From NCBI RefSeq assembly GCF_001509795.1, contig NZ_LLZN01000024.1, forward strand, positions 70,488 to 134,487: 64,000 bases of DNA, written 5' to 3'. Every line of letters starts with the position of its first letter. Position 1 is the first letter of the stretch. Positions 57,184 to 64,000 of this stretch are shown one piece after another. Source of the DNA: Streptomyces sp. NRRL WC-3605 (GTDB lineage Bacteria > Actinomycetota > Actinomycetes > Streptomycetales > Streptomycetaceae). Both the position numbers and the translations under genes were made by a program. The notes below the pieces were generated by a model. It made no database searches, was not told where the DNA came from, and was given only the letters and a program-made list of their open reading frames with translations.

Positions 57184-58035
57184 TCAGGCGCGGCGGGCCA
57201 GGGACAGCGTCCGCCGCGCGGCCGCCACCACCGCCTGGTCCACGAACCGCCCGTCCGGCAGGGCCAGCGCCCCCTGGTCGGTCGCCGCCGCCTTCACGAT
57301 CGTCTCCGCCCGCTCCAGCTCCCGCTCGGTGGGCAGATAGGCCCGTTCGATCACGGGCAGTTGCCGGGGGTGGATGGCCGCGCGGCCCAGGAAGCCGAGC
57401 GCGCGGCCGTGCGCGCAGGTCGCCGCCAGCCCCTCCAGATCACGGATGTCCGGGTGGATGGACTGCGCCGGCGGGGGCAGCCCGGCCGCCCGCGCCGCGA
57501 CCACGACCCGGGAACGGCACCAGTCCAGCCCGGCGTCGCCCCGTACGCCCAGGTCGGCCCGTAGATCCGCCTCGCCGAGCGAGATGCCGCGCAGGGCCGG
57601 GTGCGCGGACGCGATCGCGTGCGCGTGTTCGATGCCGAGGGCCGACTCCAGCAGCGCGTGCAGCCGGATCGTGCCCGGCGCGGCGGCCGGGGTGGTCTCG
57701 GCGAGGTGGACGATCTGGTCGGCCGACGTCACCTTCGGCAGCCGCAACGCGGCCAGACCGGGCAGGGCGGCCAGCGCCGCGAGGTCCCGCGCGCCCGCCG
57801 GGGTGGCCGGCACGTTCACCCGGACGTGGACCGGCACCGGGTGCTCCGGCTCGGAGAGCAGTTCGGCCGTGGCCGCCCGGGCGTGGTCCTTGCGGTCCGG
57901 GGCCACCGCGTCCTCCAGGTCGACGATGACGACGTCGGCGCCGGACGCGAGCGCCCCCGCCACCACCCTCGGGCGGTCCCCGGGGGCGTACAGCCAGGTC
58001 AGCGGGTACGGGGTGGTCTCCGCCGGGCCGGTCAC
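57184..58035 (-). CDS. CitE/HpcH-family C-C lyase (CoA lyase type)
   Basis: The 283-residue HpcH/HpaI aldolase-fold enzyme resembles citrate lyase beta subunit and malyl/citramalyl-CoA lyases. Core motifs are LYAPGDRP (CoA/substrate arginine), VVIVDLEDAVAPDRKDHAR, VRVNVPATP, HALLESALGIEHA (metal Glu), SLGEADLRADLG (metal Asp) and AAIHPRQLPVIERAY. All usual active-site residues appear present. Start is GTG 58035, overlapping the CoA-transferase stop. Pairing with a CoA-transferase gene suggests activation of an organic acid and cleavage of its CoA ester; the acid is unknown. It is last in the operon. Confidence 0.88.
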   Translation of the reverse strand: MTGPAETTPYPLTWLYAPGDRPRVVAGALASGADVVIVDLEDAVAPDRKDHARAATAELLSEPEHPVPVHVRVNVPATPAGARDLAALAALPGLAALRLPKVTSADQIVHLAETTPAAAPGTIRLHALLESALGIEHAHAIASAHPALRGISLGEADLRADLGVRGDAGLDWCRSRVVVAARAAGLPPPAQSIHPDIRDLEGLAATCAHGRALGFLGRAAIHPRQLPVIERAYLPTERELERAETIVKAAATDQGALALPDGRFVDQAVVAAARRTLSLARRA

Positions 58036-59231
58036 AGGGCGCCCTCCTCCCGCAGGGCCGCGAGCTCGGCGGGGGACAGGCCGAGACCGGTGAGGACCTC
58101 GTCGGTGTCCGCGCCGTGCGGGCGGCCCGCCCAGCGGATCGCGCCGGGCGTGGCGGAGAGCCGGAACAGGACGTTCTGCATGCGCAGCGCGCCCAGCTCG
58201 GGGTCGTCGACGGTGGTGACCGTGTCGAGCGCGGCGTACTGCGGGTCGGTCATCACGTCCCGGACGTCCTGGACGGGGGCCACCGCCGCCTCGGCCTTCT
58301 CGAAGGCGGCGAGCACGTCGGCGCGGGTGTGCCGCGCGATCCAGTCGCCGACCGCCCGGTCCAGCACGTCGGCGTGCCGGGCCCGGTCCACGCCCGTCGC
58401 GAACCACGGCTCCTCGATCAGGTCGGGGCGCCCCACGAGCCGCATCACGCGCTCGGCGATCGACTGGGCGGACGTGGAGACGGCGACCCAGGTGCCGTCG
58501 GCCGTGCGGTAGGTGTTGCGCGGAGCGTTGTTGGCGGAGCGGTTGCCGGTGCGTTCCTGCACATAGCCGAGCTGGTCGTACCAGGTCGGCTGGGGGCCGA
58601 GGGCCAGCAGCATCGGCTCGATGAGGGCCATGTCGACGACCTGCCCCTCGCCGGTGCGCTCGCGGGCCGCGAGGGCCGTCATCACGGCGTACGCGGTGGC
58701 GAGGCCCGCGATCGAGTCGGCCAGGCCGAAGGGCGGAAGCGTCGGGGGAGCGTCGGGTTCCCCGGTGAGGGCGGCGAAGCCGCTCATCGCCTCGGCCAGG
58801 GTGCCGAAGCCGGGGCGGTGGGAGTACGGGCCGAACTGCCCGAAGCCGGTGACCCGGGTCAGGACCAGCCGGGGGTTTGCGGCCGACAGCTCCGGCCAGC
58901 CGAGGTCCCACTTCTCCAGGGTGCCGGGGCGGAAGTTCTCGACGACGACGTCCGCGGTGGCGGCGAGCCGCAGCAGGGTGGCGCGGCCGCCGGGCCGGGA
59001 CAGGTTCAGGGTGATCGTGCGCTTGTTGCGGCCGAGGACCTTCCACCACAGCCCCACCCCGTCCTTCGCGGGGCCGTGGCCGCGGGACGGGTCCGGCTTC
59101 TCCGGGTGCTCGACCTTGATCACCTCCGCGCCGAAGTCGCCGAGCATGGTGGCGGCGAGGGGCCCGGCGAACAGGGTGGCCAGGTCGAGCACGCGCAGGC
59201 CGGCCAGGGGCGCCGGGGCCACCCCGGTCAT
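58032..59231 (-). CDS. CaiB/BaiF-family CoA-transferase with a Gly at the usual Asp position
   Basis: The 399-residue class III CoA-transferase opens LAGLRVLDLATLFAGPLAA, followed by EVIKVEHPEKPDPSRG, GRNKRTITLNLSRPGGR, VVENFRPGTLEKW, TRVTGFGQFGPY and ENIRAD-type segments near the C-terminal small domain. The nucleophilic aspartate normally follows RPGY/F; here residues 140-147 read PGFGTLAE, so Gly143 stands in its place and Glu147 is nearby. Start is ATG 59231, overlapping the kinase stop (ATGA). Activity may differ from the classical family. Confidence 0.88.
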   Translation of the reverse strand: MTGVAPAPLAGLRVLDLATLFAGPLAATMLGDFGAEVIKVEHPEKPDPSRGHGPAKDGVGLWWKVLGRNKRTITLNLSRPGGRATLLRLAATADVVVENFRPGTLEKWDLGWPELSAANPRLVLTRVTGFGQFGPYSHRPGFGTLAEAMSGFAALTGEPDAPPTLPPFGLADSIAGLATAYAVMTALAARERTGEGQVVDMALIEPMLLALGPQPTWYDQLGYVQERTGNRSANNAPRNTYRTADGTWVAVSTSAQSIAERVMRLVGRPDLIEEPWFATGVDRARHADVLDRAVGDWIARHTRADVLAAFEKAEAAVAPVQDVRDVMTDPQYAALDTVTTVDDPELGALRMQNVLFRLSATPGAIRWAGRPHGADTDEVLTGLGLSPAELAALREEGAL

Positions 59232-60121
59232 GACGCGTACCGTTCGTCGATCTCGGGTCGGTACGGCATCGACACCGTGGCGCCCTCCCGCTGCACGGAC
59301 AGGGCGGCCGCGCAGGACGCCCACTTCAGCGCGTCGGGCATCGGGCGTCCCTCGCCGAGCGCCACCGCGAGCGCGCCGACGAAGGTGTCGCCGGCGCCGG
59401 TGGAGTCGACGGCGGTGACCTTCGGGGCCGGGACGGTCAGCGGCTCGGCGCCCCTCGCGGCGTACAGGCTCCCGGACGCGCCCAGGGTGACGACCACCTC
59501 CGGGACCAGGTCCAGCAGGACGCCGGCCGCCTCACGGGGGTCGGTGCGGCCGGTGAGGGTGGCGGCCTCGTGCTCGTTGGGGACGATCAGGTCGATCGCG
59601 CCGAGGAGGTCGTCCGGGAGCGGCCGGGCGGGGGACGGGGTGAGGATCGTGCGGACCCCGTGGCGGCGGGCGGCGCGGGCGCCCGCGAGCACGGCGGCCT
59701 GCGGGATCTCCAGCTGGAGCAGCAGGGTGTCGGCGTCGGCGATGACGCCCTCGTCGCCGGGGCTCAGATGGTCGAGGGTGCCGTTGGCGCCGGGGATGAC
59801 GACGATCGCGTTGCCGCCCTCGTCGTCGACGACGATGTGCGCGGTGCCCGAGGGGCCCTCGACCGTGCGCAGGTCGTCGGTGTCCACTCCGGACTGTTCG
59901 AGGGCGGAGCGCAGCCGGGTGCCGTACACGTCGTTGCCGACGGCGCCGATCATCAGCACGTCGCCGCCCGCGCGGGCCGCGGCGGTCGCCTGGTTGGCGC
60001 CCTTGCCTCCGGGGATCGTGCGGAACTCCCGGCCGGTGACGGTCTCGCCCCGTTGCGGGGCCTTCTCCACGTAGGCGACGAGGTCCATGTTCGTGCTGCC
60101 GAGCACGACGATGTCGGTCAT
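59228..60121 (-). CDS. rbsK: ribokinase-like PfkB-family sugar kinase
   Basis: The 297-residue PfkB kinase most resembles ribokinase. It starts VVLGSTNMDLVAYV, has the ribose-site loop IPGGKGANQATAAARAGG (GGKGxNQA is typical of RbsK), NGTLDHLSP-type lid residues, IVPNEHEAATLTG and the catalytic site DSTGAGDTFVGAL. Ribokinase phosphorylates D-ribose at O5. Start is ATG 60121; it overlaps genes on both sides by 4 nt. Its place after three ARH-fold genes suggests ribose or a riboside as substrate, which is inference. Confidence 0.88.
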   Translation of the reverse strand: MTDIVVLGSTNMDLVAYVEKAPQRGETVTGREFRTIPGGKGANQATAAARAGGDVLMIGAVGNDVYGTRLRSALEQSGVDTDDLRTVEGPSGTAHIVVDDEGGNAIVVIPGANGTLDHLSPGDEGVIADADTLLLQLEIPQAAVLAGARAARRHGVRTILTPSPARPLPDDLLGAIDLIVPNEHEAATLTGRTDPREAAGVLLDLVPEVVVTLGASGSLYAARGAEPLTVPAPKVTAVDSTGAGDTFVGALAVALGEGRPMPDALKWASCAAALSVQREGATVSMPYRPEIDERYAS

Positions 60122-61530
60122 GGGCGGGTGGCCTCCAAGGGGGTCGGGTCCGGGGCGGGGACGGGGGCGTGGGCGAGGTCGTGCGTGAGCCGGGCCAGGG
60201 CGTCGAAGCCGGTGCCGTCGAGGCCGCCCACGGAGGTGGCGAGCCGGTTCTTCAGCGGGGCGGTCCAGTGGTCGGGCAGGGCGGCGGGGGAGCCGGCGAG
60301 GAGACCGGCGACGCTGCCCGCCGTCGCGCCGTTGGAGTCGGTGTCCCACCCGCCGGACACGGCACGGCAGATGGATCCGGTGAAGTCGCCGTCCGCGTGG
60401 GTGAGGGCGGCGGCGATGAGGGCCGTGTTGGGGACGGCGTGGACCCAGTGGTGGTCCGGTCCGTACCGGGCGTGGAGCAGGTCGACGACCGTGTCGAAGT
60501 TCTCGTGCGTCCGCGCCAGCGCCGTCGCGTGTCCGACCGCCCGGGCCAGCCGGGACTCCGGCGGGATCACCGCGAGCCCGGCGCGCAGACAGGCGTGGAC
60601 GTCGCCGGGCCCGGTCGCGCCGGCCGCGCGGGCGATGACCGCCGCCGCGAACATCGCCGCGTGGACGCCGCTGGCGGTGTGCGTGAGGGTGGCGTCCCGG
60701 TGGGCCTGCTCGGCCGCGGCGCCCGGGTCGCCGGGGTGGGTCCAGCCGTGGACGTCCGCCCGGATGAGGGCGCCGATCCATTCGCGGAACGGGTTGCGGT
60801 GGCGGGCCGTGTGCGGCGGCTCGACACCGAGGAGGAGGTTGCGCAGCGCGACGCGCTCGGCCGTGAACGTACGGCCCGCGGGCAGCTCGTCCAGCCAGAG
60901 CCGGGCCACGTCGGCGGTGGTGAAGGCGCGGCCGTGCCGCTGGAGCAGGAGGAGGTTCAGCAGCGGGTAGTTGAGGTCGTCGTCCTCCGGCATGCCGTCG
61001 ATGTTCTCTGCGAGCGAGGTCGTGGCGGAGCGGCGGTTCCAGGGGTGGGCGGCGAGCAGGTCCGCCGGGACGCCCTTGGCCGTGAAGTAGCCGCGCGGCG
61101 GCCAGTTGCCGGTGGAGCGGGCGAGCGCGCGGATGGCGTCGAGGGGCAGCTTCTCGACCGGCTTGCCGAGCAGACAGCCGACGGCCCGGCCCAGCCAGGC
61201 GGCCTCCAGCCGGTCCGGCGTGGTCCGCACGGGGACGGCGGGCGGCGCCGGCCAGTCGGGGCAGAGGGCCTTGATGGCGGGGAGGCCGGTGGGCTCCTGG
61301 TCGGCGGTCCGGCTGGGCAGGTCCGCCAGTTCGTCGAGCAGGTCCTCGGCCAGCGTCCGCTGGTACCGGGACGCGGGTTGTGCCGAGGCGCCCGCCCGTA
61401 CCGGGGCCGTACGGCCGCCCGCCGCCTCCCAGCGGGCCGCGATCCGTGCCGCCTCCCGGCCGTCCAGGGCGGCCTGCCGCAGCTCGTGGCCGATCAGGTC
61501 CTCGGGCTGGACCCAGGTCAGTCGGAGCAC
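60118..61530 (-). CDS. ADP-ribosylglycohydrolase-fold protein B
   Basis: The 470-residue protein has an N-terminal extension of about 105 residues before the ARH domain. The domain opens LEAAWLGRAVGCLLGKPVEK, where the usual Gly-Asp is Gly-Cys. The middle metal motif reads EDDDLNY (182-188) instead of TDDT. The C-terminal motif GGWDTDSNGAT (393-403) is intact, with Asp396 and Asp398. Two metal ions could still bind. ARH proteins hydrolyse ADP-ribosyl or related ribosyl bonds. It overlaps the next ARH gene by 13 nt and rbsK by 4 nt. Confidence 0.85.
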   Translation of the reverse strand: MLRLTWVQPEDLIGHELRQAALDGREAARIAARWEAAGGRTAPVRAGASAQPASRYQRTLAEDLLDELADLPSRTADQEPTGLPAIKALCPDWPAPPAVPVRTTPDRLEAAWLGRAVGCLLGKPVEKLPLDAIRALARSTGNWPPRGYFTAKGVPADLLAAHPWNRRSATTSLAENIDGMPEDDDLNYPLLNLLLLQRHGRAFTTADVARLWLDELPAGRTFTAERVALRNLLLGVEPPHTARHRNPFREWIGALIRADVHGWTHPGDPGAAAEQAHRDATLTHTASGVHAAMFAAAVIARAAGATGPGDVHACLRAGLAVIPPESRLARAVGHATALARTHENFDTVVDLLHARYGPDHHWVHAVPNTALIAAALTHADGDFTGSICRAVSGGWDTDSNGATAGSVAGLLAGSPAALPDHWTAPLKNRLATSVGGLDGTGFDALARLTHDLAHAPVPAPDPTPLEATRP

Positions 61531-62693
61531 GGCAGGCCCTCCAGCGCCTGGAACGCCGCCTCGTGCGCCCGGCGGCGGGCCACGTCACGTGCGTGCACCT
61601 CGCGGGCCACGTCGGTCAGAACCCGGGCCGGCTCCCACAGGTCGAGGCGGCTGGCCTCCGCGACCGTCTTCGCCCACTCGTCCGGGACCGGGGAGCCGAG
61701 GGCGCCCGTCACGGCGCCCGCCATCGTCGCGATCGAGTCGCAGTCGCGGCCGTAGTTCACCGCGCCGAGCACCGCCCGGCGGTGGTCGCCGCCGGCGATC
61801 AGCACCATGGCCAGGGCGATCGGCAGCTCCTCGATCGCGTGCAGCCGGGAGGGGCGGCGGGCGCCGAGCGAGGGCCGGCGGTAGTCGGGGCCGACGGTGT
61901 CGTACGGGGCGATCGCCTCGCGCAGCGGGACCAGCGCCGACTCGAAGTCGCTGTGGGCCGCGGCGGTCTCGCAGCACTTCTCGACGGCCTCGCGGGTGCC
62001 GTCCCGGGCCACCGACAGACAGGCGCCGACCACCGAGTCCGGGGTCGCGCCCGGGGCACAGGCCGCCGCCACCGCCGCCGCGAACACACCCGCCGCCTCA
62101 CGCCCGTACGACGACTGGTGGGCGCCCGCGACGTCCAGCGCCTCGGCGTACGCGGCCCGCGGGTCGGCCGCGTTGACCAGGCCGACCGGGGCCATGTACA
62201 TCGCGGCACCGCAGTTCACGATGTTGCCGACGCCGGCCTCGCGGGGGTCCACATGGCCGTAGTGGAGGCGGGCTACCAGCCACTTCTCCGCGAGGAAGAC
62301 CCGGTGCAGGGGGAGCGCCTCGGCCTCCAGCTCAGGAATCCAGCGGGGGTTGGTCATCAGGTCCGGGACCAGGTGGTCGGCGATCGCGTAGGCGTCGAGG
62401 TGGTCGCGGACGGCCGCGTAGACGCGGACCAGGGCGTGCGTCATCAAGGTGTCGTCGGTGACGTGCCCGTCGCCCTTGTGGTACGGCGCGATGGGGCGTG
62501 CCGTGCGCCAGTCGTCGCCGTGCCAGGGGCCGACGACGCCGTGCACGCGGCCGCCGTGCCGCTCCAGGATCTGGTCGGGGGAGTAGCCCTCCACCGGGCC
62601 GCCGAGGGCGTCGCCGACCGCCGCGCCCACCAGGGCGCCGGTGATCCGTTCGTCGAGACGCGGACCACTGCTTTCATCTGCTTTGGGCGTCAT
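61518..62693 (-). CDS. ADP-ribosylglycohydrolase-fold protein A (intact metal site)
   Basis: The 391-residue protein is the most canonical ARH of the three. It opens RITGALVGAAVGDALGGPVE, has the middle motif HVTDDTLMTH (Asp80-Asp81) and the C-terminal NYGRDCDSIATMAGAVTGAL with Asp317 and Asp319. All expected metal ligands are present, so it should be an active dinuclear-metal hydrolase. An acidic/polar stretch binds the substrate in relatives, but its identity is not readable here. Start is ATG 62693 with AGGAGG upstream; in-frame codons extend to 62786 within the previous gene. It is 7 nt after gene C. Confidence 0.88.
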   Translation of the reverse strand: MTPKADESSGPRLDERITGALVGAAVGDALGGPVEGYSPDQILERHGGRVHGVVGPWHGDDWRTARPIAPYHKGDGHVTDDTLMTHALVRVYAAVRDHLDAYAIADHLVPDLMTNPRWIPELEAEALPLHRVFLAEKWLVARLHYGHVDPREAGVGNIVNCGAAMYMAPVGLVNAADPRAAYAEALDVAGAHQSSYGREAAGVFAAAVAAACAPGATPDSVVGACLSVARDGTREAVEKCCETAAAHSDFESALVPLREAIAPYDTVGPDYRRPSLGARRPSRLHAIEELPIALAMVLIAGGDHRRAVLGAVNYGRDCDSIATMAGAVTGALGSPVPDEWAKTVAEASRLDLWEPARVLTDVAREVHARDVARRRAHEAAFQALEGLPCSD

Positions 62694-62700
62694 GCCGGAA

Positions 62701-64000
62701 TCATCCTCCTGGTCGGGCCGGTTGTGCGGCTTCCAGGAGGTCGGCGAGTTCCACCAGGTCGGTGCCGGTGAGCCGGGGGAGCGCACAGCCGGACAGGGTG
62801 CGGCAGGTGTCGCGCCACGCCGCCGGGACGCAGGCGTCGCCGCCCAGGGCGCCGGTCAGCGCGCCCGCCAGCGCCGGGGCCGAGTCCGCCACCCGGGACA
62901 GACAGGCCGCGGCCGGGACCGCCTCGGCGATACGGCCGCCCGCCGCGACGGCGAGGGCGAGGGCGACCGGCACGGTCTCGGCGGCGGCGACGCCGTAGCT
63001 GTAGACATGGTCGACGATCTGGTGCTCCAGGAGGGGGACCAGGGCGAAGGCGCCGTCGACGGCATGGGCGAGGTCCACGGCGTGGCGGGCGTTGCGGCCG
63101 ATCTCCGTCCCGGCGGGCAGCTCGGCGAGCGCCGCCGCCACGCAGGTGCCGGTGGCCGCGCCGGTGAGGGCGAGGGACACGGCCGCCGCCATCGCCCGCG
63201 CGCCGAGGACGCCGTCGCCGTCCTGGGTGTACCGGGCGTCGAACTCGGCGAGGTCGGCGGCGCGGCGGGGGTCGCCGGGGTGGGCGACGGCCAGGACGCA
63301 GGCCCGGACGCAGGCCGCGTCGTCGAAGAAGTGCGGGTTGTCGTGGCCGGTGGCGGGCGGGCGCAGGCCGGTGGCGAGGTTGCCGAGGCCGGCGCGGACG
63401 GAGATCCGGGCGCGCAGCGGGAGGACCGCCGACTCGATCTCGGGGGCGCGGTCGGCGGCGGCGGCGACCTCGCCGGCGACGGCGTTCCAGGTGAGGTCGA
63501 TCGCGGCGCGGACCCGGCGGTCGCGGCTGAGGTCGCCGAGGGCGATGTCGTCACCGGCCCGCAGCAGGGCCTCGGCGGTGAAGGCCGCCCACTCGGCGTC
63601 GTCGGAAGGGCCCAGGCGGAGGGGTTCCGGGGGCTGGTTGAGGGCGATCGGCACCGGGAGGGTGGTCGTCGCGTTCTGCTCGGCGAACGTCTCCAGTTCG
63701 CGGGTCAGGCGGCGGGTCCAGTCCGGCATGCGGGCGGCGCGGTGCCGGGCGGCGGGCCAGCCGGCGGCGTCGCCTGCGGCCAGGCCCAGGAGGAGTCCTC
63801 TGACGCGGTGCGCTGTTCGCTGCGCCGGCTGGGCGGCTACGGCCTCGGCTTCGCCTTCGGCCATCGGTTTCCCACCCGCCCCACCCGTGCGGCTTTCGTC
63901 GTCGGGTGCCGGTGGCCCTGTCGGGGCGGATTCGCCGTCGGCGGCCTCGGGTTCGGGGGGTGGGGGGAGAAGGGCGGGGTCGGCGGTGTGGGTCTTGTTG
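62701..64000 (-). CDS. ADP-ribosylglycohydrolase-fold protein C, partial at the window edge
   Basis: The ARH domain begins RVRGLLLGLAAGDAAGWPA. The middle motif is SDDAEWAAF. At the C-terminal metal motif it reads SRVADSAPALAGALTGALGG: the first Asp is replaced by Val, and only the second remains. Catalysis may be lost or changed. ATG 63864 would give 387 residues, but it lacks a ribosome site, and the frame stays open to the window end with Pro/Glu/Ala-rich codons, so the real start may lie outside. It is the first gene of the operon that can be seen. Confidence 0.78.
   Translation of the reverse strand, partial: NKTHTADPALLPPPPEPEAADGESAPTGPPAPDDESRTGGAGGKPMAEGEAEAVAAQPAQRTAHRVRGLLLGLAAGDAAGWPAARHRAARMPDWTRRLTRELETFAEQNATTTLPVPIALNQPPEPLRLGPSDDAEWAAFTAEALLRAGDDIALGDLSRDRRVRAAIDLTWNAVAGEVAAAADRAPEIESAVLPLRARISVRAGLGNLATGLRPPATGHDNPHFFDDAACVRACVLAVAHPGDPRRAADLAEFDARYTQDGDGVLGARAMAAAVSLALTGAATGTCVAAALAELPAGTEIGRNARHAVDLAHAVDGAFALVPLLEHQIVDHVYSYGVAAAETVPVALALAVAAGGRIAEAVPAAACLSRVADSAPALAGALTGALGGDACVPAAWRDTCRTLSGCALPRLTGTDLVELADLLEAAQPARPGG

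Noticed and set aside
57184..59049. A 621-codon minus-strand frame that would fuse the citE-like protein to an N-terminal extension
   Set aside because: The upstream part is the shadow of the CaiB gene; GTG 58035 with a 4-nt overlap gives a normal-length lyase.
59228..61588. A 786-codon minus-strand frame suggesting an ARH-kinase fusion
   Set aside because: The first part is the out-of-frame shadow of ARH gene B; the kinase begins at ATG 60121 with an ATGA overlap.

Overview
The window is a high-GC actinobacterial chromosome segment, almost certainly Streptomyces. Third codon positions are nearly all G or C, GTG starts are frequent, and gene order runs from the division and cell wall (dcw) cluster through divIVA, ileS, lspA and dnaE to the histidine and tryptophan operons and lgt. 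I saw no insertion sequence, phage gene, CRISPR array, rRNA or tRNA. The segment looks like vertically inherited core genome, with possible lineage-specific content only at the far right.

Layout. (1) 1-12,930, + strand: the 3' end of murE, then murF, mraY, murD, ftsW, murG, ftsQ, ftsZ, pgeF, a PLP homeostasis gene (yggS type), sepF, a yggT gene and divIVA. These build lipid II, assemble the Z ring and mark the hyphal tip. murC is not between murG and ftsQ, and no ftsA is present; SepF is the expected FtsZ membrane anchor. (2) 13,138-16,278, - strand: ileS, preceded by an isoleucine T-box riboswitch of the translational, ultrashort Stem I type. The IleRS has GAHH in place of the HIGH signature. 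(3) 16.9-29 kb: a DksA/TraR zinc-finger protein with a histone-like tail, lspA, rluD, an acetyltransferase, a Na+/H+ antiporter, an SDR enzyme, an MscS channel, a dienelactone hydrolase, a Tat-exported PhoD phosphatase, a DsbA-like protein, an unknown membrane protein and a DUF2252 protein. (4) 29-41.6 kb: dnaE, a small basic protein, a NYN-domain protein, an ABC exporter pair with a 31-codon ORF between its genes, a membrane protein, a 24-residue bL37-type ribosomal protein, a YbaK deacylase, a LON-domain protein, a helical-repeat protein and a beta-helix membrane protein. (5) 41.8-57.1 kb: hisD-hisC-hisB-(small membrane protein)-hisH-priA-ridA-hisF, an inverted TIGR03085 gene, hisI, trpE, three membrane proteins, trpC, trpM, trpB, trpA, a second DsbA-like protein and lgt. 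There is no trpF; PriA carries both catalytic aspartates and should serve both pathways. (6) 57.2-64 kb, - strand: a tightly overlapping operon of three ADP-ribosylglycohydrolase-fold proteins, a ribokinase-type kinase, a CaiB/BaiF CoA-transferase and a CitE/HpcH lyase. This is the least explained block.

Regulation. Many genes that do not overlap the gene before them have a -10-like hexamer 6-8 nt upstream of the start codon (hisD, hisI, trpE, trpM, SDR and others), which suggests widespread leaderless transcription and helps fix starts. Strong hairpin terminators close divIVA, ileS, dnaE, trpA and lgt. Perfect palindromes lie upstream of hisD and of the DUF2252 gene, and a complex dyad region lies upstream of ftsZ.

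Most promising for novelty: the ARH-kinase-CoA-transferase-lyase operon, whose proteins carry altered catalytic residues; the GAHH IleRS under T-box control; and the small ORFs (trpM, the his-operon membrane protein, the ABC-intergenic ORF and bL37).
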